Assembly (NCBI RefSeq): GCF_017873815.1
Contig: NZ_JAGGKQ010000022.1
Coordinates: forward strand, 1 to 45,359
Length of the DNA: 45,359 bases
Direction: 5' to 3'
Origin: Halorubrum alkaliphilum
GTDB taxonomy: Archaea > Halobacteriota > Halobacteria > Halobacteriales > Haloferacaceae
The notes under the pieces are model-generated. The model did not search any database, was not told the DNA's origin, and saw only the letters and a program-made list of their open reading frames with translations. Made by a program: the position numbers and the translations under genes. Below are positions 15,941 through 25,538 of the stretch, piece after piece (position 1 is the stretch's first letter; each line of letters opens with the position of its first letter).

Positions 15941-17572
15941 ATGAATCGCACGTCCGTCGTTGAGTCGATACGCTCGTTTCGCGAGGAGGTCGATCCGGTC
16001 CCGTTCGTCGTCGGGGCACTCGTCACGTTCGCCTTTCTCGGCTACACGGTCGTCGACACTGAGGGAGTAGCCGCGGCCATCGACACCGCGTTTGTCACCT
16101 TCGGTGAGGGGCTCGCGTGGCTTTACCTTGGGTCGGTGTTCGTGTTGGTGATCGCCGCCGCCTACCTCCTCGTCGGCCGCTACGGACGCGTCCGACTGGG
16201 TGAGGGCAGCCCGGAGTACGGCACGCTCTCGTACGTCGCTATGTTCTTTTCAGCAGGGTTGTCGGCCGGGATCGTGTTTTTCGGGCCGGTCGAGGCGCTG
16301 TTACACTACCAGACCGTACCGCCGCTGTTCGCCGATACGGTCGCGGCCGAGTCGAGCGACGCGGCGGTCCCCGCGGTCGCGTACACCGTGTTCCACTACG
16401 GAATCAGTGCTTGGGCCGGATACTTGGCGATCGGGCTTCCGGTCGCGTACTTCGCGTACCGCCACGACGCCCCGTTTCGCGTGTCGACGGCGCTCTACCC
16501 GGTGTTGGGTCCTGACCGGCTCGACGGAGTAATCGGCAGAACGGTGGACACGCTTGCGGTCATCGCCACACTCGGGGGAATCGCCACGGGACTCGGATTC
16601 ATCGCGTCACAGCTACTCACCGGCGTCACGTACCGGACCGGCGTGACCTTTACCGACGCCGAGACGGTCGCCGTCATCGTCGGCATCACGCTGTTGTTCA
16701 CGCTTTCGCTCGTCGCGGGCGTGCGGCGCGGAATCCGTCGTATATCAGTGTTCAACGTTGGCATCATGGGTGTACTGCTCGGTGTCGCGCTCATTGCCGG
16801 GCCGACCACAACGGTACTGAACACCGCCGTCGCGTCGATCGGAACATATGTCACCTCCTTTTTCGAGATGAGTCTGTTCACTGGCAGCGGTGCCGATGGT
16901 GGGGCCGGCTGGAGCGCGGCATGGACCGTGTTTTACTGGTCGTGGTGGATCGCGTGGGCTCCGTTCGTCGGCCTATTTCTCGCGCGAATCTCGAAGGGGC
17001 GAACGATCCGGTCGGTCGTCGGCACCGCGTTTGGGACGATGACTGTTGTCTCGGCGCTGTGGTTCACCGTGATCGGCGGCACGTCGATCCAGCTTCAGGA
17101 CAGCGGTGCGGTCGACGTTCTCGGTGCCGTCGCAACGTTCGACGATGGCGTCTCAGGGTACGTGCTGTTCGGCTCGTTCCCCGGCGGTGAGCTGTGGCAG
17201 TTGCTGTTTTTGATTCTCGTGACGACGTTTTTCCTCACCTCTGCCGACTCCTCGACGCTCGCGGTGGGGATGCTCACCACCGGCGGAAAACGCGAACCGT
17301 CGAGCGTAAATCGCGTGTTTTGGGGGGTGTTACAGGGCGCGATCGCGTCGGTTCTCGTCGTGATCGGTGGAGCGACCGCGCTGCGGTCGTCAGTGATCGT
17401 TACCGGTGCGCCGTTCGCTGTCGTCTGTCTCGTCGCGATGGGCGGTTTCATCCGCTGGCTCGTGCGAGAATCGACGCCGGCACCGGACGCTGAGCCGGTT
17501 CCCCCGACCGAGCCTGAAACTGGTCCGGCTGCCGATCGGTCCGGCGCAACCGTCACGGCCGAGGACGACTGA
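15941..17572 (+). CDS. BCCT family transporter
   Basis: Betaine/choline/carnitine-type secondary transporter of the cytoplasmic membrane, 543 aa with about 12 predicted helices. The family signature with its Trp cluster (WTVFYWSWWIAWAPF, about 327-341) and the following LARISKGRT loop is intact. In helix 3 the glycine motif that reads GMGIG in BetP-like proteins is GLSAG (AMFFSAGLSAG), so the central glycine is lost. Compatible-solute uptake is the likely role in a halophile, but the substrate is not readable. The C-terminal tail is short and acidic. ATG at 15941. It converges with the gene ending at 17577, four bases away. Confidence 0.93.
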   Translation: MNRTSVVESIRSFREEVDPVPFVVGALVTFAFLGYTVVDTEGVAAAIDTAFVTFGEGLAWLYLGSVFVLVIAAAYLLVGRYGRVRLGEGSPEYGTLSYVAMFFSAGLSAGIVFFGPVEALLHYQTVPPLFADTVAAESSDAAVPAVAYTVFHYGISAWAGYLAIGLPVAYFAYRHDAPFRVSTALYPVLGPDRLDGVIGRTVDTLAVIATLGGIATGLGFIASQLLTGVTYRTGVTFTDAETVAVIVGITLLFTLSLVAGVRRGIRRISVFNVGIMGVLLGVALIAGPTTTVLNTAVASIGTYVTSFFEMSLFTGSGADGGAGWSAAWTVFYWSWWIAWAPFVGLFLARISKGRTIRSVVGTAFGTMTVVSALWFTVIGGTSIQLQDSGAVDVLGAVATFDDGVSGYVLFGSFPGGELWQLLFLILVTTFFLTSADSSTLAVGMLTTGGKREPSSVNRVFWGVLQGAIASVLVVIGGATALRSSVIVTGAPFAVVCLVAMGGFIRWLVRESTPAPDAEPVPPTEPETGPAADRSGATVTAEDD

Positions 17573-17576
17573 AGCG

Positions 17577-17990
17577 TCACGGCAGCCGAAGCGTCCCTTC
17601 ATATCGGTGCGTTCCGTCCACAGTTTCGACGTACGTGTACTCGTCCGGGGGGTCGATCCCCCACTCACCGAGCCGCTCGTCGACGCCGTCGACGTACGTC
17701 GTCAGAAACGACCCGCGCTCACGGAGCGTCCTCGGGGTGCGCGTGTGTTCGGTCTCGAACCGGCAGCGCGCCGTCCGATCGCCGCTGTTCGGTTCGATCC
17801 GCAGTCGCAGGTCCGAACGGAGACGCTCACGAACCGGTGTGGGATCGCCACGAAGGTGCCCCTCACCAAACGCGTCGATCGCCTCCAGTGCTGGGTCGGG
17901 AACGTGGTTCACAGTCGAGACGGACGCGCCGCGCACAGATATTGTTGGCCGGCTCGGTGGCTTCCGTGCCCACCGAATCCGTTCACTCAC
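17577..17990 (-). CDS. Conserved-looking hypothetical protein
   Basis: 137 aa, not recognised. No signal peptide or membrane segment; the middle is basic (RERLRSDLRLRIEP) and the tail aromatic and acidic. The GTG at 17990 lies five bases after the stop of the upstream gene, which argues for a two-gene operon and supports the start. An in-frame later start near the VNHVPDP segment is possible. Codon bias is coding-like, but the GC content makes that weak evidence. Confidence 0.6.
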   Translation of the reverse strand: MSERIRWARKPPSRPTISVRGASVSTVNHVPDPALEAIDAFGEGHLRGDPTPVRERLRSDLRLRIEPNSGDRTARCRFETEHTRTPRTLRERGSFLTTYVDGVDERLGEWGIDPPDEYTYVETVDGTHRYEGTLRLP

Positions 17991-17995
17991 CCGAC

Positions 17996-18508
17996 CTACT
18001 GAGTCTCCGGCGACGCGGTCAGCGCGTTCTCGACGACCCGAACCGCCGTCGCCCCCTCCCGTCTCCCTACGACGACGACGAGCGCGTCCCCTGCGACCCC
18101 CGCAGCGGCGGGGGTGATACCAACGGTCCGAAGCCGATCAAGCGTCTCCGCGAGCGCCGCGGCGTCCACGTCGCCGGTCGCAACGATCGCGGTGTCATCG
18201 CCTTCGGGGACGACTGCCGTGCCGGAGAGTCGTAGTAGTGCGTCCGCTCCGTGTTCCGCTGGCCCTTCGACCACACCCACGCCGCTCCGCATCGACACGC
18301 TCGCCGGGCGTTCGGCGGTCGCGTACGTTGGAAGATCCTCGCGGAACCGGCGCAGGGCGGTTGCGATCGCGTCGAGGTCGCCGCCGAGATCCGCGTCGTC
18401 AACGAGCCATGCGGCGGCGGCGCTGTGGTTCACGACTCCCGCGCGGAGCGCGTCGAAGAGGAACGGGCGCGCTTTGACCGCCTCCCGCGTCTCGGCTGCC
18501 AGCGACAT
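17996..18508 (-). CDS. Haloarchaeal conserved protein (DUF7523-like)
   Basis: 170 aa from the ATG at 18508 (MSLAAETREAVKARPF); the frame continues 20 codons upstream without similarity. The N-terminal helix-rich part (ARPFLFDALRAGVVNHSAAAAWL) looks like a small helix-turn-helix-type region. The C-terminal half alternates beta and alpha elements with a hydrophobic AIVATGDVD core, resembling an ACT-like fold. Family function is unknown. It is divergent from cbiX (100-bp gap) and probably co-transcribed with the downstream 137-aa gene. Confidence 0.75.
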   Translation of the reverse strand: MSLAAETREAVKARPFLFDALRAGVVNHSAAAAWLVDDADLGGDLDAIATALRRFREDLPTYATAERPASVSMRSGVGVVEGPAEHGADALLRLSGTAVVPEGDDTAIVATGDVDAAALAETLDRLRTVGITPAAAGVAGDALVVVVGRREGATAVRVVENALTASPETQ

Positions 18509-18608
18509 ACCCGACCCTGTGTCGCGAGCGGTGATGGCGATTTCGGTCGCGTTCCCGCGGCCCCGCACGCTCCGAAGTCCCTAAGAGCGGCGCGGCCCCA
18601 GATCGGGT

Positions 18609-19478
18609 ATGCAGTCGCTCGTCATCGTCGCGCACGGCTCACACCTCAATCCCGAATCGAGCGCGCCGACCTACGCGCACGCAGACACGATACGCGCGTC
18701 CGGCGCGTTCGACGAGGTACGAACCGGCTTTTGGAAGGAGGAACCACACTTTCGGGAAGTCCTTCGAACCGTCGAAGGCGACGAGATATACGTCGTCCCG
18801 CTGTTCGTCTCGGAGGGCTACTTCACCGAACAGGTGATCCCCCGCGAGCTTCGACTGGAGGGCTGGGACGTCTCCGAGTGGGACTCCGACGGGCTCTCCG
18901 CCGATCAGGCCACGCTCGTCGCCGAGGACATCGACCGTGAGGTCCACTACTGCGGTCCCGTCGGAACCCACTCGGCGATGACCGACGTGATCGAGCGGCG
19001 CGCGGAGTCGGTTACCGGAGACCCCGACGTTGGTGAGGGGTTCGGGCTGGCGGTCGTTGGCCACGGGACCGAGCGCAACGAGAACAGCGCGAAGGCGATC
19101 GAGTACCACGCCGACCGGATCCGCGAGCGCGACCGCTTCGACGAGGTGCGGGCGCTCTACATGGACGAGGATCCGGAGGTCGACGACCTCCCCGACTTTT
19201 TCGAGAGCGACGATGTCGTCCTCGTACCGCTGTTCATCGCCGACGGCTACCACACGCAGGAGGACATCCCGGAAGATGTCGGGCTCTGTGAGGATTACAC
19301 CCACGGATACGACGTGCCGACCGAGGTCGACGGCACCCGGATCTGGTACGCGGGCGCGGTGGGCACGGAGCCGCTGATGGCAGACGTGCTACTGGAGCGC
19401 GCCGCCGACGCGGGCGCGGACCTCGGGACTGCGCTCGACGACGTGCGTGAAACCACTCGCGTCGCAACGGGGGACTAA
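18609..19478 (+). CDS. cbiX: CbiX-type sirohydrochlorin chelatase, tandem-domain
   Basis: 289 aa with two homologous halves of the CbiX/SirB fold. Each has the HG metal-chelatase motif: IVAHGSHLNP (H9) and VVGHGTERNEN (H152). The family inserts cobalt, nickel or iron into sirohydrochlorin in the cytoplasm for cobalamin, F430-like or siroheme synthesis; which metal is used here is open. The DR2241-family gene follows after two bases, the usual arrangement. ATG at 18609; no other cobalamin gene is in the window, so the pathway context is off-window. Confidence 0.9.
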   Translation: MQSLVIVAHGSHLNPESSAPTYAHADTIRASGAFDEVRTGFWKEEPHFREVLRTVEGDEIYVVPLFVSEGYFTEQVIPRELRLEGWDVSEWDSDGLSADQATLVAEDIDREVHYCGPVGTHSAMTDVIERRAESVTGDPDVGEGFGLAVVGHGTERNENSAKAIEYHADRIRERDRFDEVRALYMDEDPEVDDLPDFFESDDVVLVPLFIADGYHTQEDIPEDVGLCEDYTHGYDVPTEVDGTRIWYAGAVGTEPLMADVLLERAADAGADLGTALDDVRETTRVATGD

Positions 19479-19480
19479 CT

Positions 19481-20647
19481 GTGAGCGACACTGCCTCCGT
19501 CGCGGAGGACGACCCCGAGGTCCCCGAGATTGACCTCCCAAGCGACGCCTTCGATGCGGTCCTCGACGCGGTTTCGGATCTCGGTCCGGGTGAACCCCTT
19601 CGATTCGAGGGGTTCAGCGTCGCCCGCGACGCTGACGATCAGTACGTCATCGCGTACGGCGACCGCCAAACTGGATTGAGCGAGCGCGAATTCCACGAGG
19701 CGCTCGACGAGCGGGCTCCCGCGGTGACAGACTGGTACACGTTCGAGCACGTCGTCGGCGAGTTCGGCCCACGCCGGGCGTTTCTCCGGTGGATCGAGGA
19801 CGCAGACGGCCGGACGGTCGCGGACAGATACGCCGCGCTCGCGGCGGGTATCGAGCGGGCATGGGGCCAACTGCGGATCACGGCGACGGTCACCGACCGC
19901 GGCGAGCGCCGGTACGACATTCGTCACGCCGACGACGCGGGCGTTCCGGCGGCGGAGCTGGACGCGTACGAGGACCCGCTCGACGCGCGCGATATCGTGA
20001 AACTCGACGCAAAAGGGCGCTACCGCCCACTTAAAACCGCGCCGACGCTCGACTCTGGGTGGGTGTTCCCTGCCCTGTCCCCACGGGACGCCTACGAGAC
20101 CGTCGAGACGGTGTACCCAGCGACCGTGGTCAACTGGCACCGCGAGCGCCAGGGTGAACTCGACGTAACTCACTGGCGCGAGACGATGGCGCGGCAGTCC
20201 GGCATCTACGGGGTCGTGAGGACATGGGACCGCGGCGAGGGCCACGAGCACGCGAACTGGGTCGCTGAGGCCTGCTGTGACGACTCGCAGTGTCTCAAAC
20301 GGCGCGAGTGGGAGTACGACGACGAGACTGACCTCGATGTCGACGGCGGCGACGGCGTCTTCCCCTGCCGCGAGCCGTGTTCGGTGGTCGTCAGCGGGGC
20401 GCGGAAGTGGACCCGTCTGGAAAGCGAGCAGTCCCGCACCTACGAGTTCGAGTTGACGCCGAGCGAGAAGGAGCAGGTCGAGGCAGTGATCGACGCGGTC
20501 GCCGACGGCCGGGTAGACGAGATTCGCGAGGCCGACACGAAGGACCCGGCGAACCGATACCGGACCCGGTTCCTGCGCGCGAAGCGGTTCGACGACGCGG
20601 GGAACCTGAGCGGAACCCCGACGGAGCCGGACGACGGGTCGCAGTAG
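19481..20647 (+). CDS. DR2241 family protein, putative Fe-S partner of CbiX
   Basis: 388 aa, GTG start two bases after cbiX. The family is found beside or fused to CbiX domains. Cysteines cluster at C265, C266, C271 and then C296 and C300 (PCREPC), a pattern fit for an iron-sulfur cluster or other metal site. The N-terminal about 200 residues are mixed alpha/beta without a motif I know; the C-terminal about 80 are charged and helical. A role in metal handling or electron supply for the chelatase follows from the pairing only (inference). Confidence 0.85.
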   Translation: MSDTASVAEDDPEVPEIDLPSDAFDAVLDAVSDLGPGEPLRFEGFSVARDADDQYVIAYGDRQTGLSEREFHEALDERAPAVTDWYTFEHVVGEFGPRRAFLRWIEDADGRTVADRYAALAAGIERAWGQLRITATVTDRGERRYDIRHADDAGVPAAELDAYEDPLDARDIVKLDAKGRYRPLKTAPTLDSGWVFPALSPRDAYETVETVYPATVVNWHRERQGELDVTHWRETMARQSGIYGVVRTWDRGEGHEHANWVAEACCDDSQCLKRREWEYDDETDLDVDGGDGVFPCREPCSVVVSGARKWTRLESEQSRTYEFELTPSEKEQVEAVIDAVADGRVDEIREADTKDPANRYRTRFLRAKRFDDAGNLSGTPTEPDDGSQ

Positions 20648-20692
20648 TGGTATCGGACGCGATTCCGGCGATCTACCGGTCCGCTTCCGCTC

Positions 20693-22183
20693 TCAGAACG
20701 GGTACTCGCGCGGCTCGTGCTGGATCGAGATCCACTTCGTCTCCGTAACCTCACGCAGGAACGCGTCGCTGTTGTACTCGCCGACGCCCGAGGCACCGAT
20801 CCCGCTGAACGGGACGTGGGCCTCGTCGTTGATCGGCTGGTCGTTGATGTGGACATTTCCAGTCTCCATGCGCCCGGCGATCTCTTTCGCGACCGAGAGG
20901 TCGCCGGCGTGGACCGCCCCGGACAGCCCGTACTCCGTATCGTTTGCGATCTCGACCGCCTCGTCGACATCCGAGAACGGGATCACGGGCGCGATAGGGC
21001 CGAAGTGTTCGTTACACGCCGCCGCCATGTCGTTCGTCACGTCTGAGAGCACCGTCGGCGCAACGACGAGCGAGTCGTCGACACCATCGATCGGGACCGT
21101 GCGACCGCCGGTCTCCAGCGTCGCGCCCGCCTCGACCGTCTCGTCGACGTACGCCAGCATTTCGTCGCGCTGGGAGTCGTCAATGATCGGCCCGACGACC
21201 GTGTCGGGCTCGTGGGCGGTACCGACCGCGAGCGACTCGGCGCGGTCGGCGAGCTTCGCGACGTACTCGTCGTAGATCGACTCGTGAACCACGTGGCGAT
21301 TGATCGAGATACACACCTGCCCCTGATGAACGAAGGAGCCGAACGCCGCCGCGTCAACCGCCCTATCGACATCGGCATCGCCCGTGACGACATGGGCGTT
21401 GTTGCCGCCGAGCTCCATGGCCGCGACCGCGAGGTTCTCGCCCGCGAGCCCCGCGACGTGCTGGCCGACCGCGGTCGAGCCGGTGAAAGAAACCACGTCG
21501 CTCTCTGGATGGCTGGCGACGCGATCGCCGATCTCGGAGCCGCGGCCGGTGACGACGTTGAGGACGCCCTCAGGGAGCTCCGTCTCCTCGAAGAGCCGCG
21601 CGAACAGCAGTCCGCCCGTGATCGGCGAGTTCGTCGAGGGCTTGAGCACGACGCTGTTGCCCGCGGCGATGGCAGGGAGGACCGCCCGCGCGCTCAGGTT
21701 CAGCGGAAAGTTCCACGGCGAGATTACCGTCACCACGCCTTTCGGCCCGCGTTCGACGAGGTTCTCCTTGCCGGGGATGTTTGACTCGGCGTGCTCGCCC
21801 TTCATCCGCCGTGGCAGCGTCGCCGCCTCGCTCGCGTGGTCGGACGCGATATGGATCGAGGTCTCTCCCATGATCGCCGACCCGCCGACCTCGTGAGCCA
21901 GCAGGTCGACCACGCCTTCCTCGTGTTCGTGAAGTGCTTGGAGGAACTCTTGGACCACCGCCGAGCGCTGCGCCGGCGGTGCCTCCGCCCACTCCTCCTG
22001 TGCGGCGGCCGCTGCCTCGTAGGCGGCGTCGACGTCACCCTCGGTTGCGGCGGGCACCTCCGCGACGGCCTCGCGCGTCGAGGGGTCCTCGACGGTGATG
22101 GTCTCGCCGTCGCCGCCGGCGACCCAGTCGCCGTCGATGTACTGTGCGCCCCAGTCGGCGTCGATGGATACGTTCTCCGGCAT
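20693..22183 (-). CDS. NAD(P)-dependent aldehyde dehydrogenase
   Basis: ALDH superfamily, 496 aa from the ATG at 22183 (MPENVSIDADW); an upstream in-frame extension of 22 residues is dismissed. Catalytic C291 in GQVCIS, general base E257 in MELGGNNA, and the cofactor motif SFTGSTAVG are all present. The sequence is closest in look to benzaldehyde/lactaldehyde/succinate-semialdehyde-type enzymes; the substrate cannot be assigned. It is convergent with the DR2241 gene and stands alone. Confidence 0.93.
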   Translation of the reverse strand: MPENVSIDADWGAQYIDGDWVAGGDGETITVEDPSTREAVAEVPAATEGDVDAAYEAAAAAQEEWAEAPPAQRSAVVQEFLQALHEHEEGVVDLLAHEVGGSAIMGETSIHIASDHASEAATLPRRMKGEHAESNIPGKENLVERGPKGVVTVISPWNFPLNLSARAVLPAIAAGNSVVLKPSTNSPITGGLLFARLFEETELPEGVLNVVTGRGSEIGDRVASHPESDVVSFTGSTAVGQHVAGLAGENLAVAAMELGGNNAHVVTGDADVDRAVDAAAFGSFVHQGQVCISINRHVVHESIYDEYVAKLADRAESLAVGTAHEPDTVVGPIIDDSQRDEMLAYVDETVEAGATLETGGRTVPIDGVDDSLVVAPTVLSDVTNDMAAACNEHFGPIAPVIPFSDVDEAVEIANDTEYGLSGAVHAGDLSVAKEIAGRMETGNVHINDQPINDEAHVPFSGIGASGVGEYNSDAFLREVTETKWISIQHEPREYPF

Positions 22184-22391
22184 GCGTGGTTCATCAAACG
22201 GTAGAAGAACCGAAAAGGCGGCTGATAGGAGTAGAATCGCCCGGATCACAGCTCAGCGACAGGTCGACGACCGGGAGTCGCAAACCCACGACGAGAACGA
22301 GCCGGCTAGGGAGATGCGTCCGGCGAGGCGAGAGCGAGGGCGGCATAGCACTTACCACGGTTGCGACCGTATCTCCGTGCGACGATCTGGC

Positions 22392-22754
22392 ATGCGATCC
22401 GACACGATAGCGCGGTACCGGCCGGAGTTGGTCACGCTTCTGCTCCTCGCCGCCGTCTCAGTCGGCGTGTTGGCGGGGGTCCAGCGTGGAACGTTCACCG
22501 TCGCGGTCCTCGGCGCGCTGGTGGCCGGCATCGCCGTCCTCTCGGCCGGGCTAGTCCGGCTGTTCGCGGTCGCCGAAGGCGTGTTCGTCCTCGAAGCGCT
22601 CGGCGTCGCGGTCGTCTCGCCGCTGCTGTTCGAGCGTTCGGTCCGGTTCGAGCTGTACGGGTTCGGTCTGGCGCTGGCGTTCCTCGCCGGGGCGTTCCTG
22701 AGCCTCGCCGCAGAGCGGTCCTCGACTCGTGGGGAGGGCGACCGAGCCGCGTGA
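22392..22754 (+). CDS. Small integral membrane protein
   Basis: 120 aa from the ATG at 22392 (MRSDTIARYRPE). Four closely packed hydrophobic segments fill about residues 12-108, with a short charged tail. No family recognised. The frame is open further upstream, but that part has no protein-like character. It sits 103 bp before topA on the same strand, so co-transcription is possible. Confidence 0.7.
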   Translation: MRSDTIARYRPELVTLLLLAAVSVGVLAGVQRGTFTVAVLGALVAGIAVLSAGLVRLFAVAEGVFVLEALGVAVVSPLLFERSVRFELYGFGLALAFLAGAFLSLAAERSSTRGEGDRAA

Positions 22755-22857
22755 TCCCGATTCGAGCGACCGATCTCGCCGCGAGCGACCGGTCAATCTC
22801 ACGGTCCGACCCCGCGTCACGAAAGGTTTACGCGCGCCAGCGGCGTAGCCGGCGGCA

Positions 22858-25488
22858 ATGAGTCGCGGCCCCGAAGTCATCGTCACCGAGAAGGACAACG
22901 CCGCGCGGCGGATCGCGGACATCCTCAGCGACGGCACGGCGACGGCCGAGCGGATGAACGACACCAACGTGTACGAGTGGGGCGGCAAGCGGTGTATCGG
23001 GCTCTCGGGTCACGTCGTCGGCGTCGACTTCCCGCCGGAGTACAGCGACTGGCGCGACGTCGAACCGGTTGAGCTGATAGACGCCCCAGTCCGCAAGGCC
23101 CCCACTCAGGAGGGGATCGTGGCCGCGCTCCGACGGCTCGCCCGCGACGCCTCCCGGGTCGTCATCGCGACCGACTACGACCGCGAGGGCGAACTCATCG
23201 GCAAGGAGGCCTACGAGCTCGTCCGCGAGGTCAACGAGGACGCGCCGATCGACCGGGTCCGGTTCTCCTCCATCACCGAGACGGAGGTCAAAACGGCCTT
23301 CGCGGACCCCGACGACCTCGATTTCGATCTGGCCGCGGCCGGCGAAGCCCGGCAGGTGATCGACCTGACGTGGGGGGCCGCGCTGACCCGGTTCCTCTCG
23401 CTTTCGGCCCGCCAGCTCGGCGACGATTTCATCTCCGTCGGCCGGGTCCAAGGACCGACCCTCAAGCTGATCGTCGACCGCGAGCGCGAAATCCGTGCGT
23501 TCGACCCCGAGGCGTACTGGGAGCTGTTCGGCGAGTTGACGAAGTCGGGCGGCGATCCGTTCGAGGCGCAGTACTTCTTCGAGAACGATGTCGGCAACGA
23601 GGCCGAGCGCGTCTGGGACGAGTCGGTCGCGGAGACGCTCACCGAGGCGCTCGCCGCGGTCGACGAGGCGGTCGTCGACGATGTCCGTCGCCGAACGCGG
23701 ACGGACGAGCCGCCCGCGCCGTTCAACACGACACAGTACATTCGCGCGGCCGGTTCGCTCGGCTACTCCGCACAGCGCGCGATGTCAATTGCTGAGGAGC
23801 TGTACACCGCCGGCTACGTCACCTATCCCCGGACGGACAACACGGTGTACCCGGAGGATCTCGACCCGCGGGAGCTGCTCGGGGAGCTGGAAGGGTCCAC
23901 GCGGTTCGGCGAGGACGCGGCCGCGCTGCTCGACCGCGACGAGATCGAGCCGACGGAGGGCGACGAGGAGACCACCGACCACCCGCCGATCCACCCGACC
24001 GGCGACCTCCCGAGCGCCGCCGACCTCTCCGAGGACGAGTGGGAGGTGTACGAGCTGATCGTCCGTCGCTTCCTTGCCACGTGTGCGGCCCCCGCGGAGT
24101 GGGAGCGGCTCCGCGTGGTCGCCTTGGCGAACGGCGAGGCCACGAGCATCGCCGCCGAGGCCGATCCGCTTCCCGCGCTCCGTAATCCAGACGACGCCGA
24201 GGGCACGCCGTCGCTGGTCGCCGACGGCGGCCTCCGTCTGAAGGCGAACGGGAAGCGGCTGCTGGAGGCCGGCTACCACGAGGTGTACCCGTACCGCTCC
24301 AGCGACGAGCGGATCGTGCCGGACGTCGAGGTCGGCGAGACGCTGGCGCTCTCCGGCCGTCGAACGGACGCCAAGGAGACCCAGCCTCCCCGTCGCTACG
24401 GCCAGTCACGGCTCATCGAGGAGATGGAGAAACGGGGGGTCGGCACGAAGGCGACCCGTCACCGGACCCTCGAAAAGCTGTACGACCGCGGCTACGTCGA
24501 GAGCGACCCGCCCCGGCCGACGCGACTCGCCGAGTCGGTCGTCGAGGCGGCGGAGACGTTCGCGGACCACGTCGTCAGCGAGGAGATGACCGCCCAGCTC
24601 GAACGCGACATGCAGGCGATCGCCGCGGGCGAGAAGGAGTACGATGAGGTGACCGAAGCCTCCCGCGAGCTGCTCGAACGCGTCTTCGACGACCTCACGG
24701 AGTCACGTGAGGCGATCGGCGACCAGCTCCAGACGTCGTTGAAGGCGGACAAGACGCTCGGCCCCTGCCCGGAGTGTGGCTCCGACCTGCTCGTTCGACA
24801 GGCTCGCGGCGGATCCTACTTCGTCGGCTGTGACGGCTACCCGAGCTGTGAGTTCACGCTCCCGTTGCCCTCCACGGGCAAGCCGCTGCTGCTCGACGAG
24901 ACCTGCGAGGACCACGAGCTCCACCACGTCAAGATGCTTGCGGGCCGGAAGACGTTCGTCCACGGCTGTCCCCGGTGTAAGGCTGACGAGGCCGACGAGG
25001 CCGATGACGAGGTGATCGGGGCGTGTCCGGAGTGTGGGGAGGGCGCGGCTTCGCCGCGGAACGGAGGCAGTGAAACCGACGGCGGCGGCGAGCTCGCGAT
25101 CAAACAGCTCCGGTCCGGATCGCGGCTGGTCGGCTGTACCCGGTACCCCGACTGTGACTACTCGCTGCCGCTCCCGCGACGCGGTGAGATCGAGGTGACC
25201 GACGAGACCTGCGAGGAGCACGACCTCCCGCATCTCCGGGTTCACTCCGGCGACGAGCCGTGGGAGCTCGGCTGCCCGATCTGTAACTACCGCGAGTTTC
25301 AGGCTCGACAGGAGGGATCGGAGCTGGAGACGGTCGAGGGGATCGGCGAGAAGACCGCCGAGAAGCTTCAGGGAGCGGGTGTCGACGGCGTCGAGGCGCT
25401 CAAGTCGGCGGATCCGGACGAGCTGGCCACGGACGTCGACGGCGTCAGTCCGGATACGGTCCGCGACTGGCAGGCGAAGGCGGACTGA
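22858..25488 (+). CDS. topA: DNA topoisomerase I (type IA)
   Basis: 876 aa, cytoplasmic; relaxes negative supercoils through a single-strand break. Toprim domain at the N-terminus with metal-binding DYDREGE (106-112), topoisomerase core with catalytic Y323 in GYVTYPRTDN, and the conserved VGRVQGPTL segment. The C-terminal part has zinc ribbons beginning CPECGS (C637) and further Cys sets around CPRCK, CPECG and CPIC. It ends in a helix-hairpin-helix repeat (GIGEKTAEKL, about 825-876), a tail typical of archaeal enzymes. ATG at 22858. The histidine kinase follows 50 bp later on the same strand. Confidence 0.96.
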   Translation: MSRGPEVIVTEKDNAARRIADILSDGTATAERMNDTNVYEWGGKRCIGLSGHVVGVDFPPEYSDWRDVEPVELIDAPVRKAPTQEGIVAALRRLARDASRVVIATDYDREGELIGKEAYELVREVNEDAPIDRVRFSSITETEVKTAFADPDDLDFDLAAAGEARQVIDLTWGAALTRFLSLSARQLGDDFISVGRVQGPTLKLIVDREREIRAFDPEAYWELFGELTKSGGDPFEAQYFFENDVGNEAERVWDESVAETLTEALAAVDEAVVDDVRRRTRTDEPPAPFNTTQYIRAAGSLGYSAQRAMSIAEELYTAGYVTYPRTDNTVYPEDLDPRELLGELEGSTRFGEDAAALLDRDEIEPTEGDEETTDHPPIHPTGDLPSAADLSEDEWEVYELIVRRFLATCAAPAEWERLRVVALANGEATSIAAEADPLPALRNPDDAEGTPSLVADGGLRLKANGKRLLEAGYHEVYPYRSSDERIVPDVEVGETLALSGRRTDAKETQPPRRYGQSRLIEEMEKRGVGTKATRHRTLEKLYDRGYVESDPPRPTRLAESVVEAAETFADHVVSEEMTAQLERDMQAIAAGEKEYDEVTEASRELLERVFDDLTESREAIGDQLQTSLKADKTLGPCPECGSDLLVRQARGGSYFVGCDGYPSCEFTLPLPSTGKPLLLDETCEDHELHHVKMLAGRKTFVHGCPRCKADEADEADDEVIGACPECGEGAASPRNGGSETDGGGELAIKQLRSGSRLVGCTRYPDCDYSLPLPRRGEIEVTDETCEEHDLPHLRVHSGDEPWELGCPICNYREFQARQEGSELETVEGIGEKTAEKLQGAGVDGVEALKSADPDELATDVDGVSPDTVRDWQAKAD

Positions 25489-25538
25489 GTCTCGGGCGCA
25501 CGAGATATACGTCTCGGGATAGTTCAATACGACAACTG

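Noticed and set aside
22095-22391. Upstream extension of the small membrane protein
   Set aside because: Polar, Arg/Ser-rich sequence without similarity, partly antisense to the aldehyde dehydrogenase start.
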